Made by a program: the position numbers and the translations under genes. A DNA stretch of 64,000 bases from Xiphophorus maculatus (lineage: Eukaryota > Chordata > Actinopteri > Cyprinodontiformes > Poeciliidae): contig NC_036447.1 in the NCBI RefSeq assembly GCF_002775205.1, positions 17,528,501-17,592,500 on the forward strand, read 5' to 3'. Shown here piece after piece: positions 1 to 12,570 of this stretch; the first letter of the stretch is position 1; each line of letters begins with the position of its first letter. The notes beneath the pieces were generated by a model. It was not told the origin of the DNA and did no database searches. It worked only from the letters and a program-made list of their open reading frames with translations.

Positions 1-350
1 CAGATGCAAACATAAATTCTACAAATTCAGTTATGCCCATAAGATTAGTAAAATAATTACTCCTTCTTTCTACAGAAAGATTGCTGAAGGACCTATTGAA
101 TTAGTGAGTAGGTGTGATATTTTCTGAAGCGCAATAATTAACTTAGTTGACAGATTTCCGTTTGATGTGGAATAAAATCTCAGCTTCTTCAGAAAAAATA
201 CAACCTACCCTGTACCGTTTTTTATAATTTTATAAGATACATAAAATTGAAAAGCAGATGCAAAAACATACACTAATAACATTGCTTTAAAAAATTCCAA
301 ATTAATTTGCCAAATCAAATTTTCATCATTTGTGTCGTTCCATTTTTAAG

Positions 351-3300
351 GGGGTGAACGATGTGCTCCAGGAACGCTACGCCATTGAAATGCGGTGTAA
401 TACCGCCTTAAGACTTGCTGCGCTGCACATTCAGGAGAGGCTGGTGAGCTGCGGACTGTCCCCCAAAGCCAACCTGAAGATGATCACGTAAGCCTTTTTG
501 TGTGATTTATTAAAGTGCAACAGAGAATCAAAAACACATTTTTTGATAAATATGATGCAACCTTAAGCTATTTATGATATTTCCTCTTCAGTAGATATGC
601 AAACAAGCTTCCGCAGTTTTATGTATTTATGTTTATAAGACACAAAGCTGCCTAGCAGAATAAAATTAATGATCCCCAATAAAATTTAATCTTACTGCTA
701 CTTAAGGGTATCTCAGAATACATTTACTCATTCAGCAGATGCTTTTATCTGCTCAGAACCATCATTCAGGTTTTAGCACAGGAGGATGTTCTGAAAGGTA
801 CATCCTTTTCTGACATCAGCATCAAGAATGAAATCGATTGAAAAGTGTAAGCATGAAAGGTGAGGAATGCAGAAAGGAGCTGCTCTGTGCTCTGACAGTG
901 TTTGGTATTTTGTTTTATTATATGGCAAATGTGGAAGAAGAATCCAAACTCAGATTGATTTGAATGTAGAGATGTCAGTTCCTGACAGAGAATCAGGATC
1001 ATATTTTGGTCTTGCAAACAATCTCAGGTCTTGTTTTATATCTGGAGTACTGAAGCACTCTTGATTACAGTTTGATTTGAGTTTATTTTCAATTTAAGCT
1101 GAAAGCTGTAATCCAGTAGACAAATTTATATCTTTTGATCATTTTTACAACCACAAACTTAAATATTTTTATTGTGATAAACCAACACAAAGTGTGGCTT
1201 TTTATCTCTCTTTAATAAAAGCTTCCACATTGCATGATGCTGCCACCACAAAGTGTATTCATGGCAATGTAGAGCATTGTTTTTTTGCATTCAGATCAAA
1301 TAGTTCAGTTTTGGTGTCATCTGACAAGATTACTTTCTTCCACGTTTGCAGCGCCCTGGTTGGATTGTGGCAAACTGCAAAAAGAGTGTGTTGCCACTTT
1401 TGTTTAAAAATTACTTTGGATGCATAATTGTCTGTTATTAATTTTCCCAAATATATTAATTGAGTTAGCATTTGGTTATACTGGATTTTATTTGGGAAAA
1501 CATTACAGTTTCTGTCCCAGGGGACAATAACACTTTTGAAAATCTATTCATGTCATTGATAGCGATACTGGATGTTTGTACCGTACAGTTACTTTCTAAT
1601 GAAAGCAAATGTGAAGTTGTTTTTTCTGTTTGCTCCAGGAAGACTTGGGGCATAGAAAATTTTGTGTCGTCCACCTTACTGAGGAACATGCGAGAAAAAG
1701 ATCTGAGGAAGGCAATCGGCTTTCACATGAAGAAAACCCAGTCCCAGCATGATCCCAAGCAAAAGAGCCTGTCAGTAGATCAAGCACGGATCAACTATCT
1801 AGAGGAGCTGAGTGATCTGAAGTCCTTCGGGGGAAAGTCCTTTGGTGCCACCTTGATGGTAGGCTTTTTTCATCTAAAAAAAAAAGGAAGAAAGCTGATA
1901 TAGACCAGCAAGATTTTTAAAATTCCTTCGTATTTTTTTAAAAATAACATTTCCTTAGCTGTGCTCTTTTCTTTTCTCTTTCTGATCTCCATTGGGCTTC
2001 TAGCTTCAAGACAGGGAGTCAATGGTGAGCCTGCTGGTTGGCGCGCGCTATGGGGTGAGTCAGGTGGTCAACCACAAGCTGAGTATCATGACGACCCTTA
2101 CAGAGTTCAACAGCATCACTCGCGTCGAGCTGCTACCGGAATCAGACAAAGTCAGCCTCGTCAAGATATACCTGCAGGACATCAAGGCAAGTCCCTAGAG
2201 GATTAACGCACCAACTTGCTCATGATGGGCATGCTTAAAGGGCTGGGGTTACATTTTTATTCAGTTGTCTTCAGGCCTGTAGCTTTTTCTGTCTTTGTAA
2301 TTGAGACAGAAAAAAGGCTTGGAAGAAACAAAAGACAAGAGCCGCCGTAAACAATAAGACTGGTGACATTACGTACAGGACACCAGATAGCCTTAATTAA
2401 TTGTATTCAATTTAATGCATTTAATTTAATGCATTAAATGAATGGTTTCCCACAAAGAAAGTAGTGACAGTAACATCAGTAGCTCAAACTTACAATTTAA
2501 GTTTATAAGAAGATTCATAATCTCAGTTTATCGAGTGAGAAAGAGGAGCTTTTTTGAATCTAATCCCTGTTTTGATTTTCTTTCTCATAGCCCATCACAT
2601 TACTATTGGAGGCTGGTGCAGCAAAAGATATATCTTGCCTTATAGCAGGCTACTGCCGTGTGTTTATTGACCCTAACCTCAACGTTTTCCCCTGGATAGA
2701 TGACAAGAAACACAGAGTTTCTGCTGAAGAAGGTACATAAGCAAAAAACAATTTAACAAGATTTAATTTCTTAATTCTTTGTGTTTTCATTTAAAGTTCA
2801 CATTTGCTCAAGTTAGACAATCTGACGGTGTCTGACATTTAAACATTTAAATTTCTTTTGACAGCTTAGAAAAGTACTGCTGCTGATTATAAAAGCAATC
2901 AACTACATACCTGAGAAGTTGGTGCCATGTTGGTATTTATCACCTCTAGTATTGTACACCTCAATAAATCCAAAATCAAAATTGCTGACAAAAAGAAGTC
3001 ATCCAATTAATGAACTATTTATGATTTTGACATGCAAACTGTTTATCTTCCGGTTTTATCTTGTATGTTGTAGAAAACAAATGCAGGCAAATGGAAATGT
3101 TCGTACTGCATGAACTATTTCACATTTTATCATAGACTTTGATCTGTTTATCGGGTTTTAATGTGCTAATTCAACAGAGAAGTTTATGTTTCTGAAGTGG
3201 GAAACAAGAAACAGAATCAGTATGTTTATACTGTGGTTAAATTATAAATAGTTACTGTGTTCACTCATTGTATGACTTCTGCTGGAGATTTTGATTTTGT

Positions 3301-6300
3301 AGTTATTGAGGTGCATAATAATAAAAGTGATAAACTTTTCAAATTTGTAGTTGTGTAGAAAATGAAAATAGTGTCTTTTTATTTCCACCTCACAATATTC
3401 ACAGTTTTTTGTTGGTCAGACACACAAAATTTCAATAAAATACAATAAAGGTGGTGATTGTACTGTGAAAAAGCTAAAGTGTAAGAGTGTTTGTGACAGG
3501 CAGTAGATTCTGCTCTGTTGTTGCATTGAATGTCAAAAACAAAACTTGTGTCACATGTTGTGACTGACTATTGCTTTAATATGGGTTTACAGGTTATGTG
3601 TCAAGATGTGCAAGTGACTCAGAGGACTCTTCAGACTTGGATATGGAGCCGTTGTACAGCTTGATGTCTCAAGATGACAAACCCCGCACTCGTGTTAGAT
3701 CCCTGTCAGACTCTGAAGGACGAAAGAGGAAGGACAGGGACCGGATGAGAAGCAAAGACTGCAAAGAGAAGGGAGACGCACCTGTGGAGAATAAAAAACC
3801 AAAACAAGAAAAATATCTTGATACTCCAAGAGCGTCTGCTTCATTAGGAAACGGTAAAGAGGGAAAGAATGAGAACACATTGAACAGAAAGAGGCCTGGT
3901 GCAAAAATACAGATTCAAATAACGGGCAATGATTCAGGGGGTCATATAGGGCCAGTAAGCCCTGGAACTGGAGAGGTAGAGCAGCCGTCTGTATCAGAAG
4001 CATCAGACTCATGTCACACTGACTCTCGTGTCCTCACCAGTCCCTCCAGTGACTCTCTTGATGCTCTGGAGGAAGACGATTTAATTTCGTGCACCTCCTC
4101 TTCTGTCCAGACTCAAGCTCTCTCACAAGCTCATGTCTGCGTTCACTCCCCTTTTCAGCTTCACCTCCACTCTGACGGACATGTTCAGCCTCACCTCCTC
4201 GCTCCTCCACCACCTCACTCTCATCCCCTCATTCACCTCACAGTTGTTAGCTGTGCCGGAGAATCAGGAGAAAGAGGAGACAGCAGGAGATCTGGTGATG
4301 GAGCTGATCCCAAACTTCTGTCCTCCCCATCCCTCAGCCCCAAAGGTCAAAAACGTTCAGGTGAACTCTGCTCAGCAGACAGCTCGCTGTGTTTCGCTGA
4401 GCTCTCCCGTCTCGCAGATCTCCTGCCGAGTCCTCCTGAGGCTAGCGAGGATGATGATGTCGAAGATGACGAGCTGAGGCGGAAGGGAAAGTTACAGAGC
4501 AATATAAGTGTGACACTGAGAAAGGCAGATGAAGGTGGAAGTGTTGGAGAGCATCCTCTCTCCACTTCTCCGTCATCCCCGTCTTCCCACAAAGACTTTG
4601 TTTTTAACTTTGACCAAAGCGATGCTCGCTGCTACTACAACCTATGCTCCAACATCACCCCTGACAGCGCTCGCAGCCTTCCAGGCCCTCAGGATCCTAT
4701 CATCCATAAGGATGAAGCGAAGGCTGGTGGATCTGAGCTAATTCCCATCCTCCAGCCGCCCCCTGGATTCGGGGACAGCAGCTCAGATGAGGAGTTTTTT
4801 GATGCAAGAGATCGCTTCACCTCACCTGAAGATCCCACGTCAGGTGCCGTCCCAAGAGGTGATTTATCTTTGGCCAAAAAGCTGTTTAGAACATTCTTCC
4901 AATATCTTTGCTGCCATCTGGTGGCTGTAGAATTTAGTACACAAATTGATTGAGTAATGACTAACAACACAATTTTTTCTTGCACACATTTAATCACAAA
5001 TGAAGACTAGTTGCTAAAAATACTAACACCTTCAATGGCAAGTGAGGATAAGTTTCAAGAAAAGAGTGACATGAACTTAAATGTCTAATTTGTTGAAATT
5101 TCCATTGGGATATAAATTCATTTTCTCAATGTTTCTCTCTCAAGTGGTGCCTTCCAGCTTCTTATACCACAGCAGATTTGAAAATATAGGCAGACAGATG
5201 AAGCTTTGGAAAAGACTGTCCCAATGTCACTGACCTATACTTGCATAAACGTTTTCTTATAGGAAGTCATGATAATTGTAAATTAAACTTGAAAAACTCA
5301 GCTTCGTGAACAGCTTAAGCAAAGAGAAACTCGTGTAAATATTGTGTTGCTTTTACACAGAAAGCACATGAGTATTTTTCGAAACATGCAAGAAATGTTT
5401 TTCATCCCCTTTGTATTTGTTTTGCTTCTTGCAGGCAGTCAAACAGAAATGAAGCTGGACACCGTGAGCATTCTCAGCCTTAGTGATATCAGAGTCTCTG
5501 TAACGGACACAGAAATGGACAAACGGGAAGACCAAGAGGAAAGAGAAAGCAATGACTCAACATTTCTCCTCCGGAAGAAGTCGAGAAAGCGACGCTCTTT
5601 CATGGAAACTGATTACACCTCGAGAGTTACGTATCCAGAAACTGATATCGAATCGGAGTCCAATTTAAACTCTTACAGGTTTCTTAAAAACATTTCGACA
5701 GGCCCAAATGATAATCCAACATTTACTTTAGATCCAGAACCCTCGGGGCAAACCCAAAATCCCAGCCCTACCACCTCCTCACTCACTCATTCTGAAGGAG
5801 AGCCAGCTCAGCTCGAGTCCAAACCCATCCTGTCAAAGCTTTGCTCACATGACCCAGGATTTCTGTCTGCTTCTGAAAAGAATAGGAATCTAAGCTCCCC
5901 CTCCAGAACCAGGAAGCAGGAAATGGAGATGGAACCAGATGCAATGGAATCAAAATCAGTCACAGATTTGGTAAAGGTGGTTCCTCCTACTATCACCGTC
6001 GTCCGCTGCCGGGTTGATCCAGATGGAAAAGAGAGCGCAGATCGGAGAGGTGACGGAAAGGAGGAAGGGGAAGATCAGGAAGAGATTGGTGAGAAAACAG
6101 AAGAAGCAGAGAAGGAAAATCCAGTAGGTTTGACAGGAAATGGACCACTTACTAGTCATACATTTTTGCCCGATACAGTTGAGGAGCACGGGAAAGAAGA
6201 AAAGAAAGAGACTGTGTTTGACTTATCATCCAGTTTAAAGAGACCCCTTGTGGGTGCTGAAATACCACAGGGTGCAATCATAATGCCTAATAGTTTTACA

Positions 6301-8802
6301 GAAGTGAATGAAAGGTTGGTCACTGCACATATAAACAAACATGTTGATAAGAATTTCCTTTCACTGATTTCACCACCTCCTCCTCCACCATCACCGCTTC
6401 TCCCTCAAACACCTCCTGCACTTAAACCAGAAACAGAGCTTTTGATAAAAGAGGCAGAAATCTCCAAAAACATACCAACATCAATTAATCCTACTGCTGT
6501 AGCTCCCAAAGAACAGAGTAATAACCACTGTGGCTCTGCTAAATTATTAAAACAGGCTTTAATAAGTGTTAATGATGAAGAACTCATTCATGAATCTACA
6601 GAAAGCTCTAATTCAGACAACGTTTTTGACGATGAAGATGATGCAGATGCTAGTAATTCCCTAAGTTACACTTCGAGTAAGAAACCGAAAGACAGGACTG
6701 TAAGTGCAAACAGTTGCCTTGGTAATTATTTAACCCAGGGAACTACAGATGAAACACACATCAGAGCTCAGCTTCTTTTAAACCTTGAACTCCAAAATAG
6801 GGACCATTCTGTCAATGCTGATCACATTCTCGCTATAAAGTCAATAAGGGCAAAACTGGGAGCTGCAACAAGCATCATGTCCTCTCTTAACTCAGGAACT
6901 GCACTGAAAAACACAGTTACACCAAAACCAAAAAGTGACTCCACCTTGATGAGTAGTGGACCTGCAGAGAGTTTAGGAAGTCCTGGCATTGTGATGGCAA
7001 AAGCTGCCACACTGAATGATCTCTCCAAAGAGCTTCCGCCCCCATCTCGTTTTATCTTACAGACGTGTTCACCGAGCATCATGGGCCGCTTATCTGCCTC
7101 AACGCTAAGGGGGAAGATTCAAAACTTGCCCCTTTATCTATCACGCTCCCAAGAAAATCTAACTCAAGCAGGGGTTGGGAGTTCTGCGCCGAGTCCAGCT
7201 GGGGAAGCTAGTAGTGACAATGCATGTACCACCGACAACGTTCCCAACATCACACAAACCCTTGACTTAGAGACATGCATAGCACCTGACTCAGTTGAAT
7301 CAGATGATTCCGATGCAACGCTGACTGGATCTGAATTGGATGGGGAGTTTTTTGTAGAAACAACAGCAGCAAAGAGATCTCCTTTGGCGTCTGAGAAAAA
7401 AGAAGTTAGTTGTCAGCTGCCTGTACAGACTGAGCCCAAACAGCATCATCAAACTCTTTGTTCCAGACCTAATGACAACACACCAGGACCCATAACAGAG
7501 CCTCCTGCATCTATAACAAGCCTATTTCAAAGAAATACTTCTGGGCTTAACACCAACATTCCTGGACCTGTAACAGATGCCCCAGAACTAAACATAAAAG
7601 TCAACAGTCTACAGGAAGACATCCCAGGTTACAAAGGGAGCAATCAGTCTCCAATAGTGGTGACCACCCAGAATCTGAATGGACCACAACTTGCTTTTCA
7701 TGGTCAATCTCAAAAAGCAAGGACAAGCAGTGACAGACCTTTGATGGGTCTTTGTAGTCCCTTGGAGCAGACTTCAGACCCGTCAAAAGTATCTTCTGCC
7801 GGTTGCAGAGTGTTCACCATCTGTGAGGATTTGTCTCAGACAAGTACTCCAGCTGACCTTGTTGCCACTACACCCCTGAAGTCTGAGTTTGGTTGCAGTT
7901 CTATACTTGCATCTGGGTGTGAGTCAGTAGCAGAGGGGATCCAGGTGCCCCTGGATGCCTGTGGCTGTCCAACATCATATACAGACTGCTTCAGTGGAGA
8001 AGACAGCTTTGATGATGAGCTCACAGTCTATGAGTTCTCCTGCCGCTCTCAGAACAGTGGCATTTCTCAAACTTCCAGAGCAGGTCTTCATCTGATTACA
8101 TCTCCTCCTGTTCCCTCCTTTATCTCTGCCTCCTCCACCCTCTCCCCATCATTTCCTCAAACCATCCTTTTCTCCTCCTCCACCTCTGAGCTCAGCCCTC
8201 TTCTCTCACCCCACTCAGACACCTCGGAATCCTACTTGTCTGAAACCCACAAGGACACTCTCACTCATCTGGGTCAGCAGCACTACCCAGAACCTCCCAA
8301 AGGCTTCCAAGTTCTTCGCAGAGATGTTGATAAGCTTCTATCAATTTTGGAAGGTAGTGGTGGCTCTGATCGTTCTGTGGCAGGGCTTGGAGGTCGTCAT
8401 TCAAGGGACACATGCCCGGCACACTTCACAGAGAACAAACGGGTTCTCCAGTTAGAAGCACGGCGGCTCATGTCTAGTTGCCAGAAGGTAGCAGGGACTG
8501 GCCAGAGCCCAGAGGAAATGCTCCAGTTTTTAGCTGACAGTTTTCGAACCTTGGTGGAGCTGGCCACCGTCTGCCTCTGGTTCTCTGGTTGCGAAAGGTG
8601 CGATCGAAGAAACACAGAGGCAGTCGCAGGCCTGGCAGATGTTGCCCGCTCATTCAGGGACTTCTGCTTGGCGGCGGAGCGAGCCAGCAGCAAACGTAGT
8701 TGTCAAGACCTGAGCACCAAGCTGCTAGCCAAACAGTGCACAGCACTTACCGCCTCCGTCTTCTGCCTCACCCAGCTGTTTCGTACCCTCACTGCACTGT
8801 GA
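351..8802 (+). CDS. frmpd1: FERM and PDZ domain-containing protein 1-like (3' part of gene)
   Basis: Scaffold protein of the FRMPD family; mammalian FRMPD1 binds the TPR proteins GPSM1/GPSM2 at the cell cortex. Six exons: 351-487, 1639-1858, 2004-2186, 2591-2732, 3593-4858, 5435-8802. They keep one open frame of 1771 residues to the TGA at 8800. The first four encode the middle and end of the FERM domain (motifs YAIEM, ALRLAALHIQER, STLLRNMREKD, NVFPWIDD). The last two encode a long, acidic, Ser/Pro-rich, probably disordered tail containing PPPGFGDSSSDEEF. A helical C-terminus ends in TALTASVFCLTQLF, which I recall from FRMPD1 rather than FRMPD3/4. The PDZ domain and the FERM start lie upstream of the window. 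A 28-bp segment at 76-103 with good splice signals may be a further exon. Exon 3 uses a GC donor. Which of the two teleost copies (a or b) this is cannot be told. Confidence 0.88.
1095..1430 (-). mobile_element. Tc1/mariner-like relic
   Basis: Lies in the frmpd1 intron between 487 and 1639. The minus strand resembles the middle of a Tc1-like transposase: the plus strand carries phrases such as gatgctgccaccacaaagtg and tggtgtcatctgacaagatt, close to sequence I know from fish Tc1 elements. No clear inverted ends are visible and the reading frame is decayed. Confidence 0.6.
2187..2192 (+). other. frmpd1: GC 5' splice site (gcaagt) of frmpd1 exon 3
   Basis: Exon 3 must end at 2186 (..DIK) because exon 4 continues in frame with PITLLLEAGAAKD. 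The intron then begins gcaagt instead of gtaagt. The other five positions match the donor consensus, as is usual for GC-AG introns. Confidence 0.75.
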
Positions 8803-11800
8803 GAGAACAACCTCAGATTTGGTGTCATTGTCCAGCCCAAGAGCTGCTCTAGACTTTATCAGCTGGAACACTCAACAATCAACATGACAGAGCCAAGTTT
8901 GATGCAGTTAACAGTGATCATGTGTAGAGGTGCATGTGATGACTTTCTTTATGCTGCACAAGTTTTGCTGTCCACAAATGGTGGATTTGTAATATTTAGG
9001 AACTGATATACTTGAATGTATTCTTTATCTAGCAAGTGTATTATTTATCTACTTATTTATTGAAAGGTTTGCTACTGTGTGTCTGAGGAAGCGTAGAATG
9101 TCAGTGGAAGGAGAAATGTTTACAGACTGCTTTGTTAGCAGGAGAAACAACGTGTGTAAGTCCCATCACACACAGTAAACGGTTTTGATTTACTCATTCG
9201 CAGGCCTTTAGTTTACTCAGCTTTCTACATTAATATAACTTGGTGATCCTCTGAGATCTGGTTTACTTATTCTTGCATGCAGTGCCTTGCAAAAGTATTT
9301 TTTTTACAATTTTGCCACACCCGATTGCAAACTTCTTTTTTGCCCTTTAGGATTTTTGTGATAGACCAACACAAAAGAGCATGCATAGCTTTACTTTATG
9401 GTGGTGTATCACTTAAAGTCTTGATAAAATAAATGTTAAGTTTGGAGTTATAGGAAGTGTGGAAAAAGTTAGAGAAGAGCAAATACTTTTGCAAGGTGCT
9501 GTACTGTGATGTATATCTACATAACCCCGTCCACCTGGGAGGATCTTTTTTGAATGTTACTGTTTACAAAACCTAAAGTTATGTGATTCGAGGAATCAAA
9601 CCGGAAGTTGCTGATTTTTTATACATAGCAGAGGAATGCCGGCGTATGTGCATTACATGATCAGTTTGAATGAGCTGCATTCAGTTAGGTGCAAATTTGC
9701 ACGAACCTTTGGTTTTATTTATGAAAAGTTAAATACAATGAACACCATTTATCTTTGTTTATCCAACTTCTTCTTTTTTCACCTGTAGTTAAGACTGAAC
9801 CTTCCTATGCATATGGATGGACATTTATTTTTCTTGGTACAAACACTAACTTCCAAACACATTTCTCCAAATATTGTTAATAATATATATATATTTATTT
9901 TTGTTTATAGTTGTGTGGATTTTAAGAGTCATGAGTTGCATACCTCGTTTTCAAGACAATGAAAACCTGCACAACTGTGTTTGAGCTCGGCACACAGTCA
10001 GAAACACCTATTCGTATTTACCTGTCCTTTACACCAAGTGCTTTCTTACTGCGGTTGACGGCAACGAGCAAGAATTCAGTCACAGCAGAATCTGGCCACA
10101 GATATCCCAAACTGAGCATAACCCCAGGTAGCAGGGACGATTATTGACTGATTGAGCTTTTCTCAGCTTTTTGTATGTTTTGTGGGCAGTTCACTGAAAA
10201 CTTCACATCAGTTCAGTCTATTTTGAGATCCAGTCATCAGAATTCATTAAATTCCAATTACATCTAGCACAAAACCTTGTACTACCCTGTATTACCTAAA
10301 GTTTATTAACCTTGATAAGCATTTTCACTTGGAATGTTTCTTAAAATTGAACGCCTTGAATTACACGAGACTTGCATGTGCACTGGAGAAATATTAATTA
10401 GGAGTACTTCTACCACTTCAGTGCTGGGAACACCATTTATGCCAAGCAGTGTTTCTATTTATCATAAAAACAACCAAGGCTTTACTTACTGACATGTGCT
10501 GTTTTGTTGCATTTGGTTGCAGAATAATATATTTTACTGAACTTCATTTCTACTTTGCCTCGGAAAAAGAACCAACTCTCTTTTTATTATGGCCACAAAG
10601 TGAAGCTGTCCGACGCCTAAAGGTGTTCATCTGTCCTCACAAAGCATGCTCATATAGAATACATTGTTTAATCAGGGATTTAATCTGTGAATGACTGAAT
10701 GGTGATCTCTGCTTCTTGCTTTGTAATGCTGAACTTCCACCATTAAAAATTATTTTAAGAAATTGCATTTTTGAATGAGCTCTTTAATGTTCTTGAGGTC
10801 AGCACTCAAGACAGTTTTGTGGTTTTTATTAAATCCCATTAGAAGTTTTAATTGTTAAAAATCAACAATGTGTTTGTTTTATTTAGTTCTGTTTTGACAA
10901 GGAGGGTTTGCATTACTTAGCAATTATTAAATTAATATCCACAAAGTAAAAGCTAATATAGTTTCTCTAGTAATGTGAAAACATAAGGTAGAGCTCATGA
11001 ATTTACAACTTCTAGATTATCACACCCCAAAAATAAGCTTGTTAACACCACCCTGGAAATTTAACCGAGGGAATATTTACAGATCTCTACAGCTCTTTTT
11101 ACACCCCATGCCCCTCTTTGAACTTTAAGTAAAGTTGATATTCATAGAAATGCAAAATGTCCAGAACATGAAAAAAGCAGATTATCAAATTTGAATATGG
11201 GTTTTGATGTTGATTCAGAGAGATTAGACTTACTTTTGAAAATAAAAGCAGGTACTAATCATAATGTTCTTTAAGCACATATTTTTTGTAATAAACGTGA
11301 TTTTTTTTTTTTTTGGTCTGATGAAATATTCTAAATTTAAATTTCATTTAATAATAATTAACAGGCTTTCAAACATCCATCTCTGTTTAATCTTAATGTG
11401 TTTAATTTAGTAATGAAGTTCCTAAAACAAACATTTTTTTTTTTTTTTTTACAGTATTCCAATTTAGTTTTCGCACGTAATTTGATTCATGTTGTATCAC
11501 GTGGACTGTCTTTGTCCTTAGAGCTTGTGATTTGCTGATGTCAGCGTATTTAAAGGGGCAGTTGCACAGGTGCCACATAAAGTGATTTTTTTTTTAATGA
11601 AAGCAAATGGTGGTCTGGATATAAAATAGCCCAGTTCCATTGTACTAATTAGTTGCAGTACCAAAGGGAAGGCTGACGGGGTTTTTTGCAGTGTTGTCAT
11701 AAACATCATATCCTTTTTTAGCGCGAGGAGACGCACAAGCTGCTTTACATCAAAAAAGCTCCAGATAATTTCAGCAGCAACAAGCAACATTTAACTAAAT

Positions 11801-11852
11801 AGGAGGAGACCGTTTCTGGAGTCCTGTGTATAAAGGCGCAACATATCTGGTC
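8803..11852. other. frmpd1 3' UTR and intergenic gap
   Basis: About 3 kb without a recognisable gene. The first part should be frmpd1 3' UTR. No strong AATAAA was seen outside the Tc1 element at 9280-9501, and an ATTAAA occurs near 10742. The rest is AT-rich with poly-T runs near 11301 and 11434. Short open frames here show no protein family I recognise. Confidence 0.6.
9280..9501. mobile_element. Short non-autonomous Tc1/mariner element (MITE)
   Basis: Begins CAGTGCCTTGCAAAAGTATT and ends with its near-complement AATACTTTTGCAAGGTGCTG; the 21-bp ends differ at two positions. These are typical fish Tc1-type ends. A TA follows the right end while the left flank reads TG, so the target duplication has decayed. 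The 222-bp body is too short to encode a transposase. Confidence 0.8.
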
Positions 11853-12110
11853 ATGGATAGTTCAGAGGATACCAGACGCCCGACTGACGCTTCTTTTGTT
11901 GAGACCAACGCTGAATACTGCTGCGGACTCCCGACATGAGCTGCTGCAACTCCTTAAACTGGCAGGACCTGTGGTAAAGAGGAGGCAACCCCAGTCTCAC
12001 GGACCGAGGGGAAGGTAGTTAAGTATTTGATAGAAACAGGAAGAGTAAAGCTGCCTTGGATTCGGCCGGAAACAGGAAGGGTTGCAAAAAATAATTTCTT
12101 CCTGTTTTTT

Positions 12111-12137
12111 GTTGTTGTTGTTGTTGTTGTTGTTGTT
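12111..12137. repeat. (GTT)n microsatellite
   Basis: About nine tandem GTT units in intron 1 of the slc47a pseudogene, following a poly-T stretch. Confidence 0.9.
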
Positions 12138-12496
12138 TTATTAATACAATTAAAATAGAAGTATTCATTTAAAAAAATTCAATCTTGTTTTAAGAACTAA
12201 AATGTTTAGTCTATGTTGAATTTACCATAAGCACATAAAAAGCCCTAAGCAGTAAAACCTAAAAATTACAACAACAAAAAAAAGTCCATTGTTAAAATAC
12301 AGTATATTTTTTTCTTTAACTTATAATTTAAAAAAATTAACTTGCTTTTTTTTTAACCAGAATTTTACAGTTGATCAATTATTTTTCTACATGCTACCTT
12401 CTGAAGGATGTTATGGAGCCTAGGCTAAGGCTGGGAGGCAACACACAGCTGATCCACATCATCCAGAAAACATATTATCGCTCTGAACCAATCACA

Positions 12497-12570
12497 GGTT
12501 TCTCCAATTCTTTTCTTTAGTAAAAGAATTGGAGAAACCAATCTCCTATCCATTTTTTTTGGATAGGAGA
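12497..12570. repeat. Two adjacent perfect hairpins
   Basis: First hairpin: 18-bp arms at 12497-12514 and 12522-12539 with a 7-nt loop and no mismatch. Second hairpin: 11-bp arms at 12542-12552 and 12560-12570 around a run of T. Nothing in the pseudogene intron explains them. Confidence 0.9.

Noticed and set aside
2404-2440. Palindrome-like catttaatttaatgcattaaatg as another hairpin of the series
   Set aside because: AT-only low complexity; it can arise by chance, unlike the mixed-sequence hairpins.
4133-4477. 114-codon frame overlapping frmpd1 exon 5
   Set aside because: Shadow frame of a Ser/Pro-rich coding exon.
11829-11835. TATAAAG just before the slc47a pseudogene start
   Set aside because: Only 18 bp before the ATG at 11853, so a start site set by it would fall inside or after that codon. 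Treated as chance.
11936-11980. Alternative start giving MSCCNSLNWQDLW for the first MATE copy
   Set aside because: This frame shares nothing with MATE proteins. The other frame reads RHELLQLLKLAGPV, clearly the family sequence.
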